Assembly (NCBI RefSeq): GCF_030265065.1
Contig: NC_080406.1
Coordinates: 441,501 to 505,500 of the forward strand
Reading direction: 5' to 3'
Source: Corythoichthys intestinalis
Taxonomy: Eukaryota > Chordata > Actinopteri > Syngnathiformes > Syngnathidae
DNA length: 64,000 nucleotides
Shown: piece by piece, positions 12,275-24,846 of the stretch
How the letters are laid out: every line of letters begins with the position of its first letter
Numbering within the stretch: position 1 is the stretch's first letter
Made by a program: the position numbers and the translations under genes
Notes under the pieces: model-generated
What the model was told of the DNA's origin: nothing
The model's database searches: none
What the model saw: the letters and a program-made list of their open reading frames with translations, nothing else

Positions 12275-15200
12275 ATGAACTCTCCAAGCACAAGTCCTGC
12301 TCAAAAACAACACAATGGTAAGTTTATGCTAAAAAAATGGAAGAGAAATCGATGTAAATAGAGGATTATCATGACTCCACCGTCATTTTTTATCATCAGT
12401 TTCATAACTGGTTGATAGCGTTCCTTTTTTTGGAAAGAAAACAGAGCCAATAAATTATTTTTTTAATCAAATGCAATTCATAAAATAGATGCATCATCCA
12501 GGCTGAGTACATAATGGTTTGGGATGAAGTGCAGCATTTTTTTGACATATATAAGAGTTTTTATGCACAAATATCCCGATTGTTTTGTTTTTTTGTGTAT
12601 GACTTCAGGAGAGTCTGATGAAGAACCCGCGCCGCAGCAGGATTCTTCCGTTCGGCAGAGTCCTGACAAAGAAGGGGGAGGAGGAGAACGTGACGCCGGC
12701 GGCAGTGATGCAGGAAACGGCAGCTCTGACAACAGTAGTAGCAGCGAGGACGAATGCGACGCCGCCTTGAGGAAGATTAGGAGCAGCGTGTCTCAGATCA
12801 CGGTAAACTTGCAAATTGTAATTTTGCGTCCCGGGTTGGCCAAGTCCGCACCAAAATCGGGAAACGCACTGTTGTTGTGTGCAGAGGTCCACGGAGCAAC
12901 CGCTACCAGATAGCGGAGAACCCGACGCGTCCAGATCCAGAAGTAGGTCCAAATCCAGAGAGCCGGACAGAGACAGAGACAGATCCAGATCCAGGAGTCC
13001 GGACAGATCCAGGGGACGGGAGCGCTCCAGGTCCAGAGATCGTTATGACAGAGGACAGCGCACTAGGTAGAAAGCGGTGACATCATCCGCTAAGCGGATT
13101 GGCCCTACCGACGCGTTATCATTTTTTTCCCTTTAGGGACCGCCACCGTGACGGCGAGCGGCGTCGGGAACGAGAGCGGCGGGGCCGTAGCCCTTCCCCC
13201 CCGCCCGCCAAGAAGAAAAAGGAGGAGCTGGACCCCATCCTGACCAGGACGGGCGGCGCCTACATCCCACCCGCCAAGCTGCGCCTCATGCAGCAGCAGA
13301 TCACCGACAAGAGCAGGTACACCACTCCCAAAACAGTAGGATCTAACCGAAATGTCTCATTTCATTAACATTATTGAAAAATTAGGGATTATTGACTTTT
13401 TAAAAAAAGATATGAAATGAGAAAGCAAAATCAATTGAAAAATAGACTATTTTTCCCCCCCTATTTTTTTTCATTCTTTTTTTTTTAAACGATGCATTCC
13501 CCCTGTCCCCGCCGCAGCTTGGCCTATCAGAGGATGAGCTGGGAGGCACTGAAGAAGTCCATCAACGGTCTGATCAACAAAGTCAACGTGTCCAACATTG
13601 TCAACATCATCCAGGAGATCCTGCAAGAGAACATCGTGAGGGGGAGGTCAGAAAAGAAACGATGAGGTGATGAAAGAGCCTCGAATGAAACGGTGTCATT
13701 TGCAGGGGTCTGCTGGCCCGCTCGGTACTGCAGGCGCAGGCGGCCTCTCCCATCTTCACGCACGTTTACGCTGCCGTGGTGGCCATCATCAACTCCAAGT
13801 TCCCGCAGATCGGCGAACTCATTCTCAAGCGACTCATCCTCACCTTCCGACGCGGGTACCGGCGAAATATCAAGGTACCTTTCGAAAAAAACCGCCGCGC
13901 CGAATGGCCCCTCGTCCGATTGCCATCTTTCCTCTCCCAGCAACAGTGCCTGACCTCGTCCAAGTTCGTGGCCCACCTCATCAACCAGAACGTGGTACGC
14001 TAGGCGTCGGCTCCGTCCGCCGCGGGACGGCGCCGCGGCTCACGATGCGCTTTCGCTTTCTCGCCGCGGTCAGGCCCACGAGGTGCTTTGTCTAGAGATG
14101 CTGACGCTGCTTCTGGAGCGGCCCACCGACGACAGCGTGGAGGTGGCCATCGCCTTCCTTAAAGAGTGCGGTCTCAAGCTCACCGACGTCTCTCCGCGTG
14201 GCGTTAACGGTCAGCTAGCTCCTTGTATTTTTCTTGGAATGCTTTGACTCCGCAAGTTTATTGCTGCCTTAACACCCCCCCCCAAAAAAAAAGGTTTTGC
14301 ATGATAATATGTGAAAACTAGACTTGTCCGACCTCATATATTGGTATCGGGTTTTATATCTGTATTGGATGGATAGATTTTCCGAGTTGGACAATATCGA
14401 GCTTAAGAAGTCATTTTTGGGCAACTGGAGTTTTTCAGGACCGATATCGATTATTATTAGTTGGATTGGCCGATAACCAAATTTTGGAGCCGATATTCAT
14501 TTGCAGCAAAAGTGTAAAAAATTGGCGTCAAAAAATGTAATAACGCAAACACACTTGATTGAAATGCCTAAAGCATGTTTATTGAATCACGCAAATACAA
14601 AATTATACACAGACGTGCTTAAATTTCCTAGACTCTGAAACATCTCCTATGAAGTTGAATAAAAGGTTAAATAAGTAGTTCTCCGGAAAACGAAAGTGTT
14701 GTTCTAAAAAAAAAACAAAAGTTTTAAACATGTTACTCTCCCACCGTACCGCCTTCAAAATGCAAATTATTTTTAAACAGGAATAACGTAGAAAAATGCT
14801 TGTCTTTGTTAAAGGCCTCATTGAGTGAGTCCAGTCAAATAGACTCACTGCTTAGAACAGACGCGCATGCACACACACACACAATGAGTTGCCACAACAC
14901 TCGTGTTTAACAAGCCAAACGATGATTGACTCATTCCGCATCTTTGAAGGCAGCGCTGCCAAGTTTATCTGGCAAGCTTCAACGCCTGTCAATCACCGTT
15001 AACTATAACCAGTAGAGCTGTAGCTATTGATCATTTTAGTAGTCGATTAATTTATGAGCTAGTTAGTTGGAATAATCGAGGATTAAGGACATCAAAATTT
15101 AAAACACCTGAGCTGAGCATCAAACCTGTGTTGTTTTTGGCACCTCTTTTGATTTTCATCTCAATCTTAGTCTTTTGGACCAAAATACTTATTAGTCTTA

Positions 15201-18200
15201 ATCATATTTTAGCCATTTCACATTGTATTTTTCTTAGTCCAATTTTTATTAACTCATTTCGTCTAGTTGTAGTCGAAGGTTACTCAAAATGCTTTTGGTC
15301 CAAGTTTTGGTCCAAAAATGAATAAATAAATCAAGGTTTCCAACCATTTCAAATGAACATTGACAGACAGGCACATATTGTAGCATGTACAAGGACAACA
15401 CCAAATTGGTGATAATAAACATTCAGTAGGAAAACAGTACATTATTTTCAATTAATTATACCCACCTGAATGGCACGAACAATATGTAAAAAATGTTAAC
15501 AGGGCGCTCATATTAGCATAATGCTAACACGAATGCTATGCTAACGAGTTACATTTAGTGTGTGACGATCACTCAACACAGACCTTTTAAAGCTAAAGCA
15601 ACATTGCATATTCTCTCATGAAAACAAAAGAAATTTTACTAAGCGTTTCAAAACAAGCAAGCCTGGAGAGGAGAGAACACCGGAGAGTTGGGGGTTGGGG
15701 CGGGGGGCGCAGCACGTCACATGAGTGACTCAACAAGACAGATAAGATGCGGGTTAAAAACACTTTAAAATGTTTCACATTGTGAACATGTGACGAAAAC
15801 TATGGCACATTTGCATCTCGTCTCGTCAGACGAAAACTGGCATTGGTCTCGTTATGTTTTAGTCTCCCAAGATTTGTTTTTAGCTCGTTATTGTCTCGTC
15901 ATTGTAATGAAAAAATTGTTTGTCGAGGAACTATTTTCAGTATCGTCATCGTTGCCGAAAACAACACTGCCTCGAACGGTGTAAAAAAATAAATAAATGA
16001 GGATCTAAGTACAACAAAAGGACAATTGGCTAACTTGCATAGCAAAAGTCCGCTAGCTTAAATCCTATAAAATGCGAACTTTTTTTTTTCAACAAAGCTC
16101 TTAACAAATTGTTCAAACACATATTCCCACAAAATAACGGCAAAATAGACCGAGAAAACCAAATTAGGAATGCATTAAAAAAAACATTACCTCAAACAAA
16201 TATTTATGTTGGTCTTAACAGCCATGTAAAATGAGATATGTCATGTTTACTTTTGCCGCTAGAGGGCACTGTATCCACCCAAATCGCTAAAAATAAACGC
16301 AAACCCTTTCAAAACAAGCCATCACAACGCTACTGTAATTAAACCAGTACTTCTCAAATAGTGGGGCGCGCCCCCCTGGGGGGGCGCAGAGCGATGCCAG
16401 GGGGGGCGCATGTGACCTTTTTTTTTTTTTTTTTTTTCTGCCGTACTGGAATAAAGTGTACTTGCGCATCCACTCAGTGGGTGGCAGTGGCGCTCTCATT
16501 TTCAGAGTGCGTGCAGTATTTTTGAACTAAGGAAGAGCACTCATCACACAGAAAACAAATATGAAGAGCAGTGCGCCGCCGCCGTTTTCCGACCGGACTC
16601 ACTCACGCAGCGACCCACTGTCTTGTCCGGTTCTCACGCCGCCGCCCGATAAGTGCCATTTTCGGCTTGGGATCGTCACGACGAACGCCCTCACCTACGG
16701 TTCTACCTCGGCCGCCGAGAATGCGCTTTGTTCGTGCCGTTTGCCTTTTAGCTTTGACTTTTAATACTGTGGGTGATGAGGAAAGACTGTTTACTGTGTC
16801 TAAAAATAATTATAGCGGACCGACAGAAGCCAAATCAATTAAGACGCCACTTAAAGACATTCGACCCCAATCTCATTGATAAGCCGCTTGATTGTTTTTC
16901 AGCGAAAACGTGCCGAATATTGCCAACAATCGTCCTGCTTTGTCAGTGTTATATCAGTAAACCAGTGAGCATTGTTAGCATATTCATTCATTCATTCATT
17001 CATTTTCCATGCCGCTTTTCCTCACGAGGGTCGCGGAGGTGCTGGAGCCTATCCCAGCCAACTACGGGCAGTAGGCAGGGGACACCCTGAAATGGTTGCC
17101 AGCCAATCGCAGGGCACAAGGAGACATACAACCATTCACGCACACACTCATACCTACGGACAATTTAGAGTGTTCAATCAGCCTACCATGCATGTTTTTG
17201 GGATGTGGGAGGAAACCGGAGTTCCCGGAGGAAACCCACGCAGGCACGGGGAGAACATGCAAACTCCTCACAGGAAGGCCGAAGCCCGGGGTTGAACCCT
17301 TGGTCTCAGAACTGTGAGGCAGATGTGCTAACCACTAAGCCACCGTGCCGCCATTGTTAGCATACTCATTGCAAAATGACTCCACACCATTGCAAAGGAG
17401 GTAATACTGAGTGTGAGCAGCAAAAATAAAAACTGTCCTTCTGTCCAAGGACACTCTTTTTTTCCTTTATTCATTTTTGTTTTTTTGGTCAAATTTTTTG
17501 GCATATTGTCCTCATGAGTGAATGTTTCTAATCAATTTGAATTTGTTATTATTTACTGATTTTATTACATTTTATTTTTCAGTATCAAATGGTCAAAAAT
17601 GTACCTTGAGTGTATTTTTACAGTTTGAATGTGACTTTTTTTTAATTCGGGCAAATTGATGCACGTCAAGTCTTCTGTTACAAACAAAACAATGTTAATA
17701 AAGTTATACTTTATTATAAGTTGATCTATGTTACCTTTTTTCTTTATTAGAAAAAAAGGGACACAATATTAGGCAGATGCGTATTTATGATAGTAATTTT
17801 ATAGACAAATAATACTATTTACAGTGGCGGCAGAGAGTTGGGGGGGGGCGCGAAACATTTACGTCTTGCTTGGGGGGGCGTCGCAGAAAATAATTGAGAA
17901 GCACTGAATTAAACGAATACTCAAAAAGGCCAAATTTAATTCAAAGCTTTTTTTCTAATCGAATTACACGAGTAAATCGATTAATCGTTGCAGCACGAAT
18001 AACTAGCAAAACTGGTGACCGGAAAATAGGGCAAAACAACTTCAGTCCACTTCATTCTATGTACCTGCACAGTTTACGGACTGTAGTGAGAGCGTTCCAC
18101 CCCGTTTTTTTTATTTTATTTTATTTTTTTTTTTTTGAGAAACCTACTTTCTCATCAGCTTGAATTTGTGTCTTTTAGCCATCTTCGAGCGCTTGCGCAA

Positions 18201-21200
18201 CGTCCTGCACGAGTCGGCCATCGACAAGCGCGTGCAGTACATGATTGAGGTGATGTTCGCCATCCGCAAGGACGGTTTCAAGGACCACCCGGTCGTCCCC
18301 GAAGGGCTGGACCTGGTGGACGAGGACGACCAGTTCACGCACATGCTGCCGCTGGACGACGACTACAACGGCGACGACGTCCTCAGTCAGGGCTCCCGCC
18401 CGACCGCAGTTACCGCCGGCGGCGTTCGCCCGACACTGATCTCGCGTGTGCCCGTTCCTCCACAGATGTCTTCAAGATGGACCCGGACTTCCAGGAAAAC
18501 GAGGAGAAGTACAAAACGCTTAAGAGAGGTAAGAAGGACCGTGCCGTTCTTGGGGTCGAGAAGAGTTCTCAGTGTGACTTAGCGGCGCGGGCGGCCGGCA
18601 GACATCTTGGACGAGGGAAGCGGCGACTCCGGGGAGGAAGGAGACAGCGAGGACGACGACGACGATGATGAAGATGGAGATGACAAGCAGGAGGGCGAAG
18701 GTGCCGTGTTGACCTTCTTCATATTCTCCTACTTCTCCAACTTCTTTGAACTTCTCCTTTTCCTCTTTATTCGAGAGACGTCGAGAACCAAAAGTTGTAT
18801 TTGCCATGTGGCAAAATTTTAATGTAAAGTGAATGGTCAAAAATCACAGCTACACATGTTTTTCTGCCATTGAAAATTTGTACCTGCATACCCGTCAATG
18901 GCAAGGCCGTGCATGGCATTTAAAACTGCCATATGCCCCCAAAAAATGCAACAACCCAAAATCCATTTTGCTACATACCAGAAAAAATGCCACACATTAA
19001 AGTCCATTTTGCCACATGGCAAAGAAATGCCATACGTCAAAATCCATTTTGTCACATGGCAAAAAATGCCCCACGACAAAATCCATTTTGCCACATGGCA
19101 AAAAATGCCACATGGCAAAATCCATTTTGCCACATGGCAAAAAAATGCCACATGACAAAATCCATTTTGCCACATGGCAAGAAAATGCCACTCGGCAAAA
19201 AAAAAAAAAAATGCTGCATGGCAAAATCCATTTTGCCACATACCAGAAAAAATGCCACATGGCAAAATCCATTTTGCCACATACCAGAAAAAATGCCACA
19301 CTTTAAAATCCATTTTGCCACATACCAGAAAAAATGCCACTTGGCAAAATCAATTTGACACATTGCAAAATCCATTTTGCCACATACTGGTACCAGAAAA
19401 AAATGCCACATGTTAAAATCCATTTTGCCACATGGCAAAACCAATTTGCCCACCTGGCAAAAAATGGCACATGGCAAAAAATGCCACCTGGCAAAATCCA
19501 TTTTGCCACACGGAAAAAAAATGCCACATGGCAAAATCCGTTTTGCCACCTACCAGAAAAAATGGCACATGGCAAAAAATTCCACATGCCAAGATCCATT
19601 TTGCCACATGGCAAAAAAAATGCCACATGGAAAAAAAAAATGCCACATGGAAAAATCTATTTTGCCACATGGCAAATACCACTTTTGGTTCTCGGCCCTG
19701 TTGCTTTATTCTCCTCTTCTTCATCCTTCTTTGATGGTGGTGATGTCTCTCCTCAGACGAGAAGGTGACCATCTTGGATCAGACCGAGGTCAACCTGGTG
19801 GCGTTCAGGAGGACCATCTACCTAGTCATCCAGTCCAGGTTTCGCTACACTCCATGGCTGCCAATCACGGCGTCCAATGCATTTTGACGGCCAGGGACCA
19901 ATGCACGAACGAGGCTTAAAAAAAATGTCGTCTTTGCTCGTGTGTACGCAGTTTGGACTTTGAGGAGTGCGCTCACAAGCTGATCAAGATGGACTTTCCC
20001 GAGAGCCAGACGGTAAGACACGCGCACTGCTTCTTTACCTGCTTCTAAGCAGCGTCTGGTCCTTGTGTGTGCGCAGAAGGAGCTTTGCAACATGATCCTG
20101 GACTGCTGCGCTCAACAGAGGACCTACGAGAAGTTCTTTGGACTGCTGGCAGGGGTGAGAAGACATTAACGCATCATCGTGATCTTCTGTCGATTTTGGA
20201 GCATTTCTGAGTTCCCTCCCTGTCGCTTTCGGGGCATTTCCATGTCAGTACTGCATGTATGTGCTTGTCTACACGCGTACAGAGGTTCTGTCTACTGAAG
20301 AAGGAGTACATGGAGAGCTTTGAGGCCATCTTCTCCGAGCAGTACGAGACCATCCACAGGCTGGAGACCAACAAGCTGAGGAACGTGGCCAGACTCTTTG
20401 CTCACCTGCTCTACACAGATTCCGTCCCCTGGAGCGTAAGCGGAGTTGTCCGAAGGACGCCGTTTTCTCGGCCAGGTTGACGGATTCCGCCCCTCCCCGC
20501 CGCAGGTTCTGGAGTGCATCAAGATCAGCGAGGAGACCACCACCTCGTCCAGCAGAATCTTTGTCAAGATTCTCTTCCAGGAGCTCTGCGCCTACATGGG
20601 GCTGCCCAAACTTAACCAGCGCTTCAAAGACGTGTACGTCCTTCCTCCGGTGGGCGGGACTTAGAGGAACGTTCCCCCGCCCGAGCTCAATTCGCTCCGG
20701 GATGTCTTTCAGGACCCTGCAGAGTTTCTTCGAAGGTCTTTTCCCCCGCGACAACCCCAGGAACACGCGATTTGCCATCAACTTCTTCACCTCCATCGGC
20801 TTGGGAGGACTCACGTAAGAAACGGCGGGAAAGTCCGCGCCGCCGTTCCGTTTGGAACTTTTCTCATTTTTGTCCTCCAGGGACGAGCTGAGGGAACATC
20901 TGAAGAACGCGCCCAAGATGATCATGACGCAGAACCAGGAAGTAGAATCTTCCGACTCTTCGTCCTCCTCCTCCTCCTCCTCGTCCTCTTCTTCGTCTTC
21001 CTCGGACTCGTCCAGCGAATCCGATTCGTCCTCGTCCGGCAGCGGCTCGGGTACGTCCGCCGCTCGTTTTCGTGGAAAGCCGATCGTTGTTAACCTTTGA
21101 CCCTTGCAGACTCGGACGAGAAACGCAAGAAGAAGAAGAGGAAGCGGAAGGGAGCGAGCGACAAGAAGGACAAAAAGAAGAACCCGCGACGCGGAGGGGA

Positions 21201-21411
21201 CGGGAAAGGACGTCGACGGGAGGAGGAGGAGGAAGAGAGGGCACGGCGGAAAAAGGAGACGGACAAACGACGGAGGGACCAAGGCGACGGGAGGAGAAGG
21301 AGTGAGGAAGACAAGAGAGGGAGGCGGGAAGACAAACGAGGGAGGGGTAGAGAGGAGGAGAGGAATAAGGAGAACAGAGACGGCAACCGTGCCGACAGGA
21401 GGAGGCGCTGA
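12275..21411 (+). CDS. cwc22: Pre-mRNA-splicing factor CWC22
   Basis: Coding exons: 12275-12317, 12609-12802, 12885-13066, 13137-13316, 13518-13646, 13706-13874, 13941-13994, 14074-14209, 18179-18385, 18466-18528, 18602-18700, 19757-19838, 19952-20012, 20077-20154, 20283-20435, 20506-20633, 20713-20814, 20881-21050 and 21110-21411. They sum to 2532 nt, which is 843 aa plus stop, with all phases closing. The order is an acidic/Ser N-terminus, an RS-rich stretch (about 96-139), the MIF4G domain from about residue 200 ([20 protein letters not shown]), an acidic linker (about 453-485), the MA3 domain (about 490-610; [30 protein letters not shown]), then a Ser tract and a Lys/Arg/Glu tail. In the known family CWC22 binds eIF4A3 in the nucleus and loads the exon junction complex during splicing. 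Intron 9 (4 kb) and intron 12 hold mobile elements. The junction before exon 18 gives KDVTLQ where human has KDETLQ. Confidence 0.96.
16345..17906 (+). mobile_element. hAT with BED-finger remnant
   Basis: The element begins CAGTACTTCTCAAATAGTGG and ends TTGAGAAGCACTG, flanked by the perfect 8-bp duplication AATTAAAC (16337-16344, 17907-17914). A frame near 16790-16910 reads like the BED zinc-finger region of ZBED5-type hAT transposases ([16 protein letters not shown], then DKPLDCFS); the catalytic part is absent. A second copy in reverse orientation lies at 24985-26170. A different repeat is nested at 16981-17353. Orientation follows the BED remnant. Confidence 0.85.
16981..17353. mobile_element. 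Dispersed fish repeat nested in the hAT
   Basis: The repeat starts ATTCATTCATTCATTCATTC and ends CACCGTGCCGCC. It is flanked by a direct repeat ATTGTTAGCA (16971-16980, 17354-17363), possibly extending a few bases. A duplication of ten or more bases is longer than hAT or Tc1 elements make and points to target-primed retroposition. A weaker copy is at 8185-8422. Confidence 0.7.
18778..19700. mobile_element. Minisatellite element, copy B, in cwc22 intron 12
   Basis: The left end reads CGAGAACCAAAAGTTGTATT and the right end mirrors it with AATACCACTTTTGGTTCTCG then GCCCTG. The body is about 20 units of TTGCCACATGGCAAAAAATG alternating with CATGGCAAAATCCATTTTGC. Two near-palindromes therefore alternate: TTTTGCCA-CA-TGGCAAAA and TGGCAAAAT-CC-ATTTTGCCA. 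One internal block near 18870-18920 has CCGTCAATGGCA. It fills most of the 1056-nt intron. Many frames on both strands stay open because the unit lacks stops; they are not genes. Confidence 0.85.
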
Positions 21412-21448
21412 AACTTTTTGTCTTCTCCTTGTTGTTTTTGTGCAAAAC

Positions 21449-21454
21449 ATTAAA
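21449..21454 (+). promoter_or_regulatory. cwc22: cwc22 polyadenylation signal
   Basis: The hexamer ATTAAA lies 38 nt after the stop codon, followed by a T-rich stretch. This would give a very short 3' UTR. Confidence 0.65.
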
Positions 21455-21828
21455 GTTGTCATTTTTTAAAAAATGTCTTCATCCTCATTGGACGTCTTCA
21501 CAATCGTTCCCTTTACATCCTAGGTTAAGTCGGCCGTTTTCCAAAGAGGTCGAAAGATTCCTCGTCGTGCTTGTGCTATTTGTCGGGAGTAGACGTCCAA
21601 TTCGTGTGAAGTGGGAGGGCCCGTCCGTTTATCGCCGTCAATGTGTTAGGGAAGGGAAAACTCACAAGAAAAGTGGCTGACAAACTAACTGCAATTACTC
21701 CGTTATGAGCAAGTGATTTTGTCATATTAAAACAATATATGCAATTTCTGGAGAAATTGTGTGAGTATACTCCTGTCGATCATATTTAGATAAAAATACA
21801 CATTTGTTTTTCCTGTCACTTAGAGAGA

Positions 21829-22592
21829 CAGCGAGAACCAAAAGTGGTATTTGTCATGTGGCAAAATGGATTTTACCATGTGGCATTTTTTTTGGCTATG
21901 TGGCAAAAAGGATTTAGCCATGTGGCATTTTTTTGCCATTTGGCATTTTCTTTGCTATGTGGCAAAAAGGATTTAGCCATGTGGCCATTTTTTGCCATTT
22001 GGCATTTTTTTTCCATGTGGCATTTTTTGCCATTTGGCAATTTTTTGCCGTGTGGCAAAATGGATTTTGCCATGTGGCATTTTTTTTTTTGCCATGTGGC
22101 AAAAAGGTTTTTGCCATGTGGCAATTTTTGTGCCATCTGGCAAAATGGATTTTGCCTTGTGGCATTTTTTCTTGCCATATGGCAAAAAGGATTTTGCCAT
22201 GTGGCGGTTTTTTTGCATTGTGGAATATGGTTTTGCCATGTGGGTAAATGGTTTTGCCATGTGGCATTTTTTTGCTATGTGGCAAAAAGGATTTAGCCAT
22301 GTGGCTTTTTTTTTTTTTTTGCCATTTGGCTTTTTTATTTTTGCTATGTGGCAAAAAGGATTTAGCCATGTGGCATTTTTTTTGCGATTTGGCAATTTTT
22401 TGCCATGTGGCAAAATGGATTTTGCCATGTGGCCTTTTTTTTTTGCCATGTGGCATTTTTTTGCCATTTGGCAATTTTTTGCCATGTGGCGCTTTTTTGC
22501 ATTGTGGAATATGGTTTTGCCATGTGGGAAAATGGTTTTGCCATGTGGCAATTTTTTTTTTTTTTTTTTGCCATGTGGTTCTCGGCCCTGCT
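21829..22592. mobile_element. Minisatellite element, copy C, downstream of cwc22
   Basis: The left end reads CAGCGAGAACCAAAAGTGGT and the right end GTGGTTCTCGGCCCTGCTGC. The body is the same unit as copy B read in the other direction (TTTTGCCATGTGGCATTTTT). It lies about 375 nt past the cwc22 poly(A) signal and 200 nt before the probable znf385b promoter. Its orientation is opposite to copy B, 2.1 kb away. Confidence 0.85.
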
Positions 22593-22764
22593 GCACTTTT
22601 ACGTACTTAAGCTTCGCAGTGATGGACGTCAGAAAAGTCTACATTGCTAAAAAAGCAGTCCAACAGAGCCCCCGCGTGGCGACTCATAGTAGCTATACTA
22701 TGGTAAAAGTAAAAAACACAAGTTGATACTGTGGTCCCTCTTTTGTATTTGCTGCTTCATGCTT

Positions 22765-23008
22765 CCTTTCAGACAGTCCTTCGCTCAGTCCGTCCGTCCT
22801 TCGTGACGTCACCAACAGCTGGCGCGTTGACTGTAAACAGCGAGAGCCAGGTCAAGCTGGAGCGCCGATGTGCGCGCGCCTGCGCACAAGCGCCCCTTCG
22901 TGGCCGTCCCCGTTCCGTTCCGTGTATCGCAGCAGTCGCATCCACCTTTGACTGACTTGTTTCATTTTCGGGACGCTTTTTCATCATTAACATCCTCTTC
23001 TTCAGCCG
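22765..23008 (+). promoter_or_regulatory. znf385b: Probable znf385b promoter and leader exon
   Basis: A CpG-rich block holds a full CRE (TGACGTCA, 22804-22811) and an NRF1-like GCGCGCCTGCGCAC near 22874-22887. It ends at a strong donor, CCG followed by GTAAGTC at 23009. It is the only promoter-like block between copy C and the first recognisable znf385b coding exon. The link to znf385b is inferred from position and strand. Confidence 0.45.
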
Positions 23009-23059
23009 GTAAGTCTGAATCTATGTTGATCAGATTTTTGACCGCTTGCAAGTGCGCTC

Positions 23060-24280
23060 ATTTTCACTCGTCTTTAATTATTGACGGCCCTAGACGTCCA
23101 AACTGTTTGAAGTGAGAGGATGGGCAAGCCAACCTCCAAACGGTTTGGACGTCTACTAGTGTTAAACTCATTGATACATCTTGGACAGAGAAAGTACTTT
23201 TTCTTTTTTAAAAACTCTTTGGCTGCCATTGACGGCGCTAGACGTCCAATCCGGTTTGGGGTTGACAGCCAACTCATTCTCTTCCATGGACGCCCATTTA
23301 TTCAAGGGGGCGGCCGTCTTGCGGTTCCTCACGCCACGTCTCACCTTTCTTCTTGGTCAATTGAGCGCTTTTGAATTTTTCACGACTTTTGCGGAGGAAG
23401 TGATGTCATCCTTCTCCGCTTTCCTCACTTTCAGGTGACGGACACTCGCTCAAGCTGATCGGCGGAGAGGTTTTTAAGTCGTGTCACCGCCGCTTTAGAA
23501 GCGCTAATCTCTTTAAACGCACACGGATTATCATGTCAATCCTCTTCGGCCCCCGCCGATGGAGTGTTTGCGTCATGAGCGATGTTTGCCGTGATGCCAC
23601 CTGCCCCGGAGAAGAGCGGTGCCAAATGTCACGCGCAGTACTACTGTTTATATACAAATACTCGGGCCCTCGCCGGAGGGAGGTCGCAGCAGTACCGGTT
23701 CACTGTGTTTTGCGTGACCATTAGTGTGCCGTGGCCTGGAGGTGAAGCATCTTTTTCCGCTCTTTTTGTGTAGGAATTCCATTAGACCCTCTCAAAAGAA
23801 AAAAAAAGATGCGGTCTGCCTGCCTGCCTGCCTGCCTGCGTGACGACCCGTGGAATTGTTGCCCTGCAAAAAACCCCACTTCTTTTACTCACGCCGTTGA
23901 CGCTTCAAATAGATTGGATGTATACTCATGATAAACGTAGTTCACTTCACGGCAGAAGTATGAAAAGAGCTTTCGTCGCCCCTACCAACAACATGGCCTC
24001 GAGAGGGCCGATGCTCCCATTCAAGTCAATGCATTGACATTAAAGTGCCTGTGACAGCATAAAAGAATCTTAAATAGCATTATTATGTGAATTAGAATCA
24101 TATTTTGAGACGATTCAACTACATATAACAATTTGGCAAAGCGCAGATGACGAGAAATTAGTCTTTTAATCTGCCGTTTAGCCCCGCCTGTCATTATAGC
24201 GCTTTAGGGTCGCCAGCTGGAGGATGACGTCGGCAGGGTCACAATTTCATCTGATTTAGAATTCAGCCCATTGAGGGGGA
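23060..24280. other. znf385b 5' intron sequence with foldback pieces
   Basis: Fragments of the GACGTCC foldback family lie at about 23080-23160 and 23220-23260. A short (TGCC)n run lies near 23815-23840. Otherwise no exon, RNA gene or classifiable element is seen. Confidence 0.5.
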
Positions 24281-24288
24281 AGATTCAG

Positions 24289-24846
24289 AACGGGGAAAAT
24301 GCGACTAAGAGAGCAGCAAGATGTCATTGTTTCGGTCAAAGCCCGCAAACAGTTTGCTGAAGACATGTCAACAAAGCACATGGATTACTGGAACCATATC
24401 CTATGGTCTGAGGAGACGGGCGGCCTTTCTTATGTACCGGCCTTAGAAGAGGCTTCCTCCTGGGGTGACAGCCATGCCCACCAATTTGATGTATGGTCTG
24501 AGCACTAACAGGCTGACCCCCCCACCTCTTTAATATCTGCAGCAATGCTGACAGCACTCCTGTAACAAGTCACATGACATTTTGGAGAGAAAATGACAAG
24601 CAGTACTCAATTTGGACATTTAGGGATGTACGTTTTTTCAAAGGGGTGTAATCACTTTTGTTGCCAAGGGTTTAGATATTATTGACTATATTTTGAGTTA
24701 TTTCGAGGGGAAAATAAATTATCATATAAGCTGCACACCGACTACTTTTCATTGTGTCAAAGTGTCAGTGTTGTCCCATGTAAAGATATACTTAAAAATA
24801 TCTGCAGAAATGCGAGGGGTGTACTCACTTTTGTGATATACTGTAC
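24289..24846 (-). mobile_element. Tc1-like transposon fragment (one end)
   Basis: The right end is GCGAGGGGTGTACTCACTTT then GTGATATACTGTA, identical in type to the ends of the element at 43356-45286. Frames within it resemble pieces of Tc1 transposase on the plus strand near 24299-24480 (DYWNHILWSEE). The other end is missing. The segment after it (24850-24984, resuming 26171-26400) matches the inside of the pogo-like element at 43409-44464. Confidence 0.6.

Larger units (their letters stand above)
15010..18000. mobile_element. Old MITE-like repeat in cwc22 intron 9, interrupted
   Basis: The left edge has GTAGTCGATTAATTTATGAG and the right edge has GTAAATCGATTAATCGTTGC. The two ends are inverted versions of one sequence, broken by the hAT at 16345-17906. 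A related but shorter piece lies at about 32600-33090. No coding part is recognisable. The family is common in fish; I do not name it. Confidence 0.45.

Noticed and set aside
12877-13080. Alternative frames in the RS region of cwc22
   Set aside because: Only one frame joins the flanking exons in phase and gives the RS dipeptides.
18800-19690. CRISPR-like array of palindromic repeats
   Set aside because: The host is a fish, repeats are contiguous without unique spacers, and there are no cas genes. It is a minisatellite within a repeat element.
18837-19919. Long overlapping open frames as genes
   Set aside because: They arise on both strands from a stop-free repeat unit, have no conserved domain and lie inside a cwc22 intron.
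21072-21462. Antisense Ser/Leu-rich frames over the cwc22 end
   Set aside because: They are complements of the Lys/Arg/Glu-coding tail of cwc22 and have no independent support.
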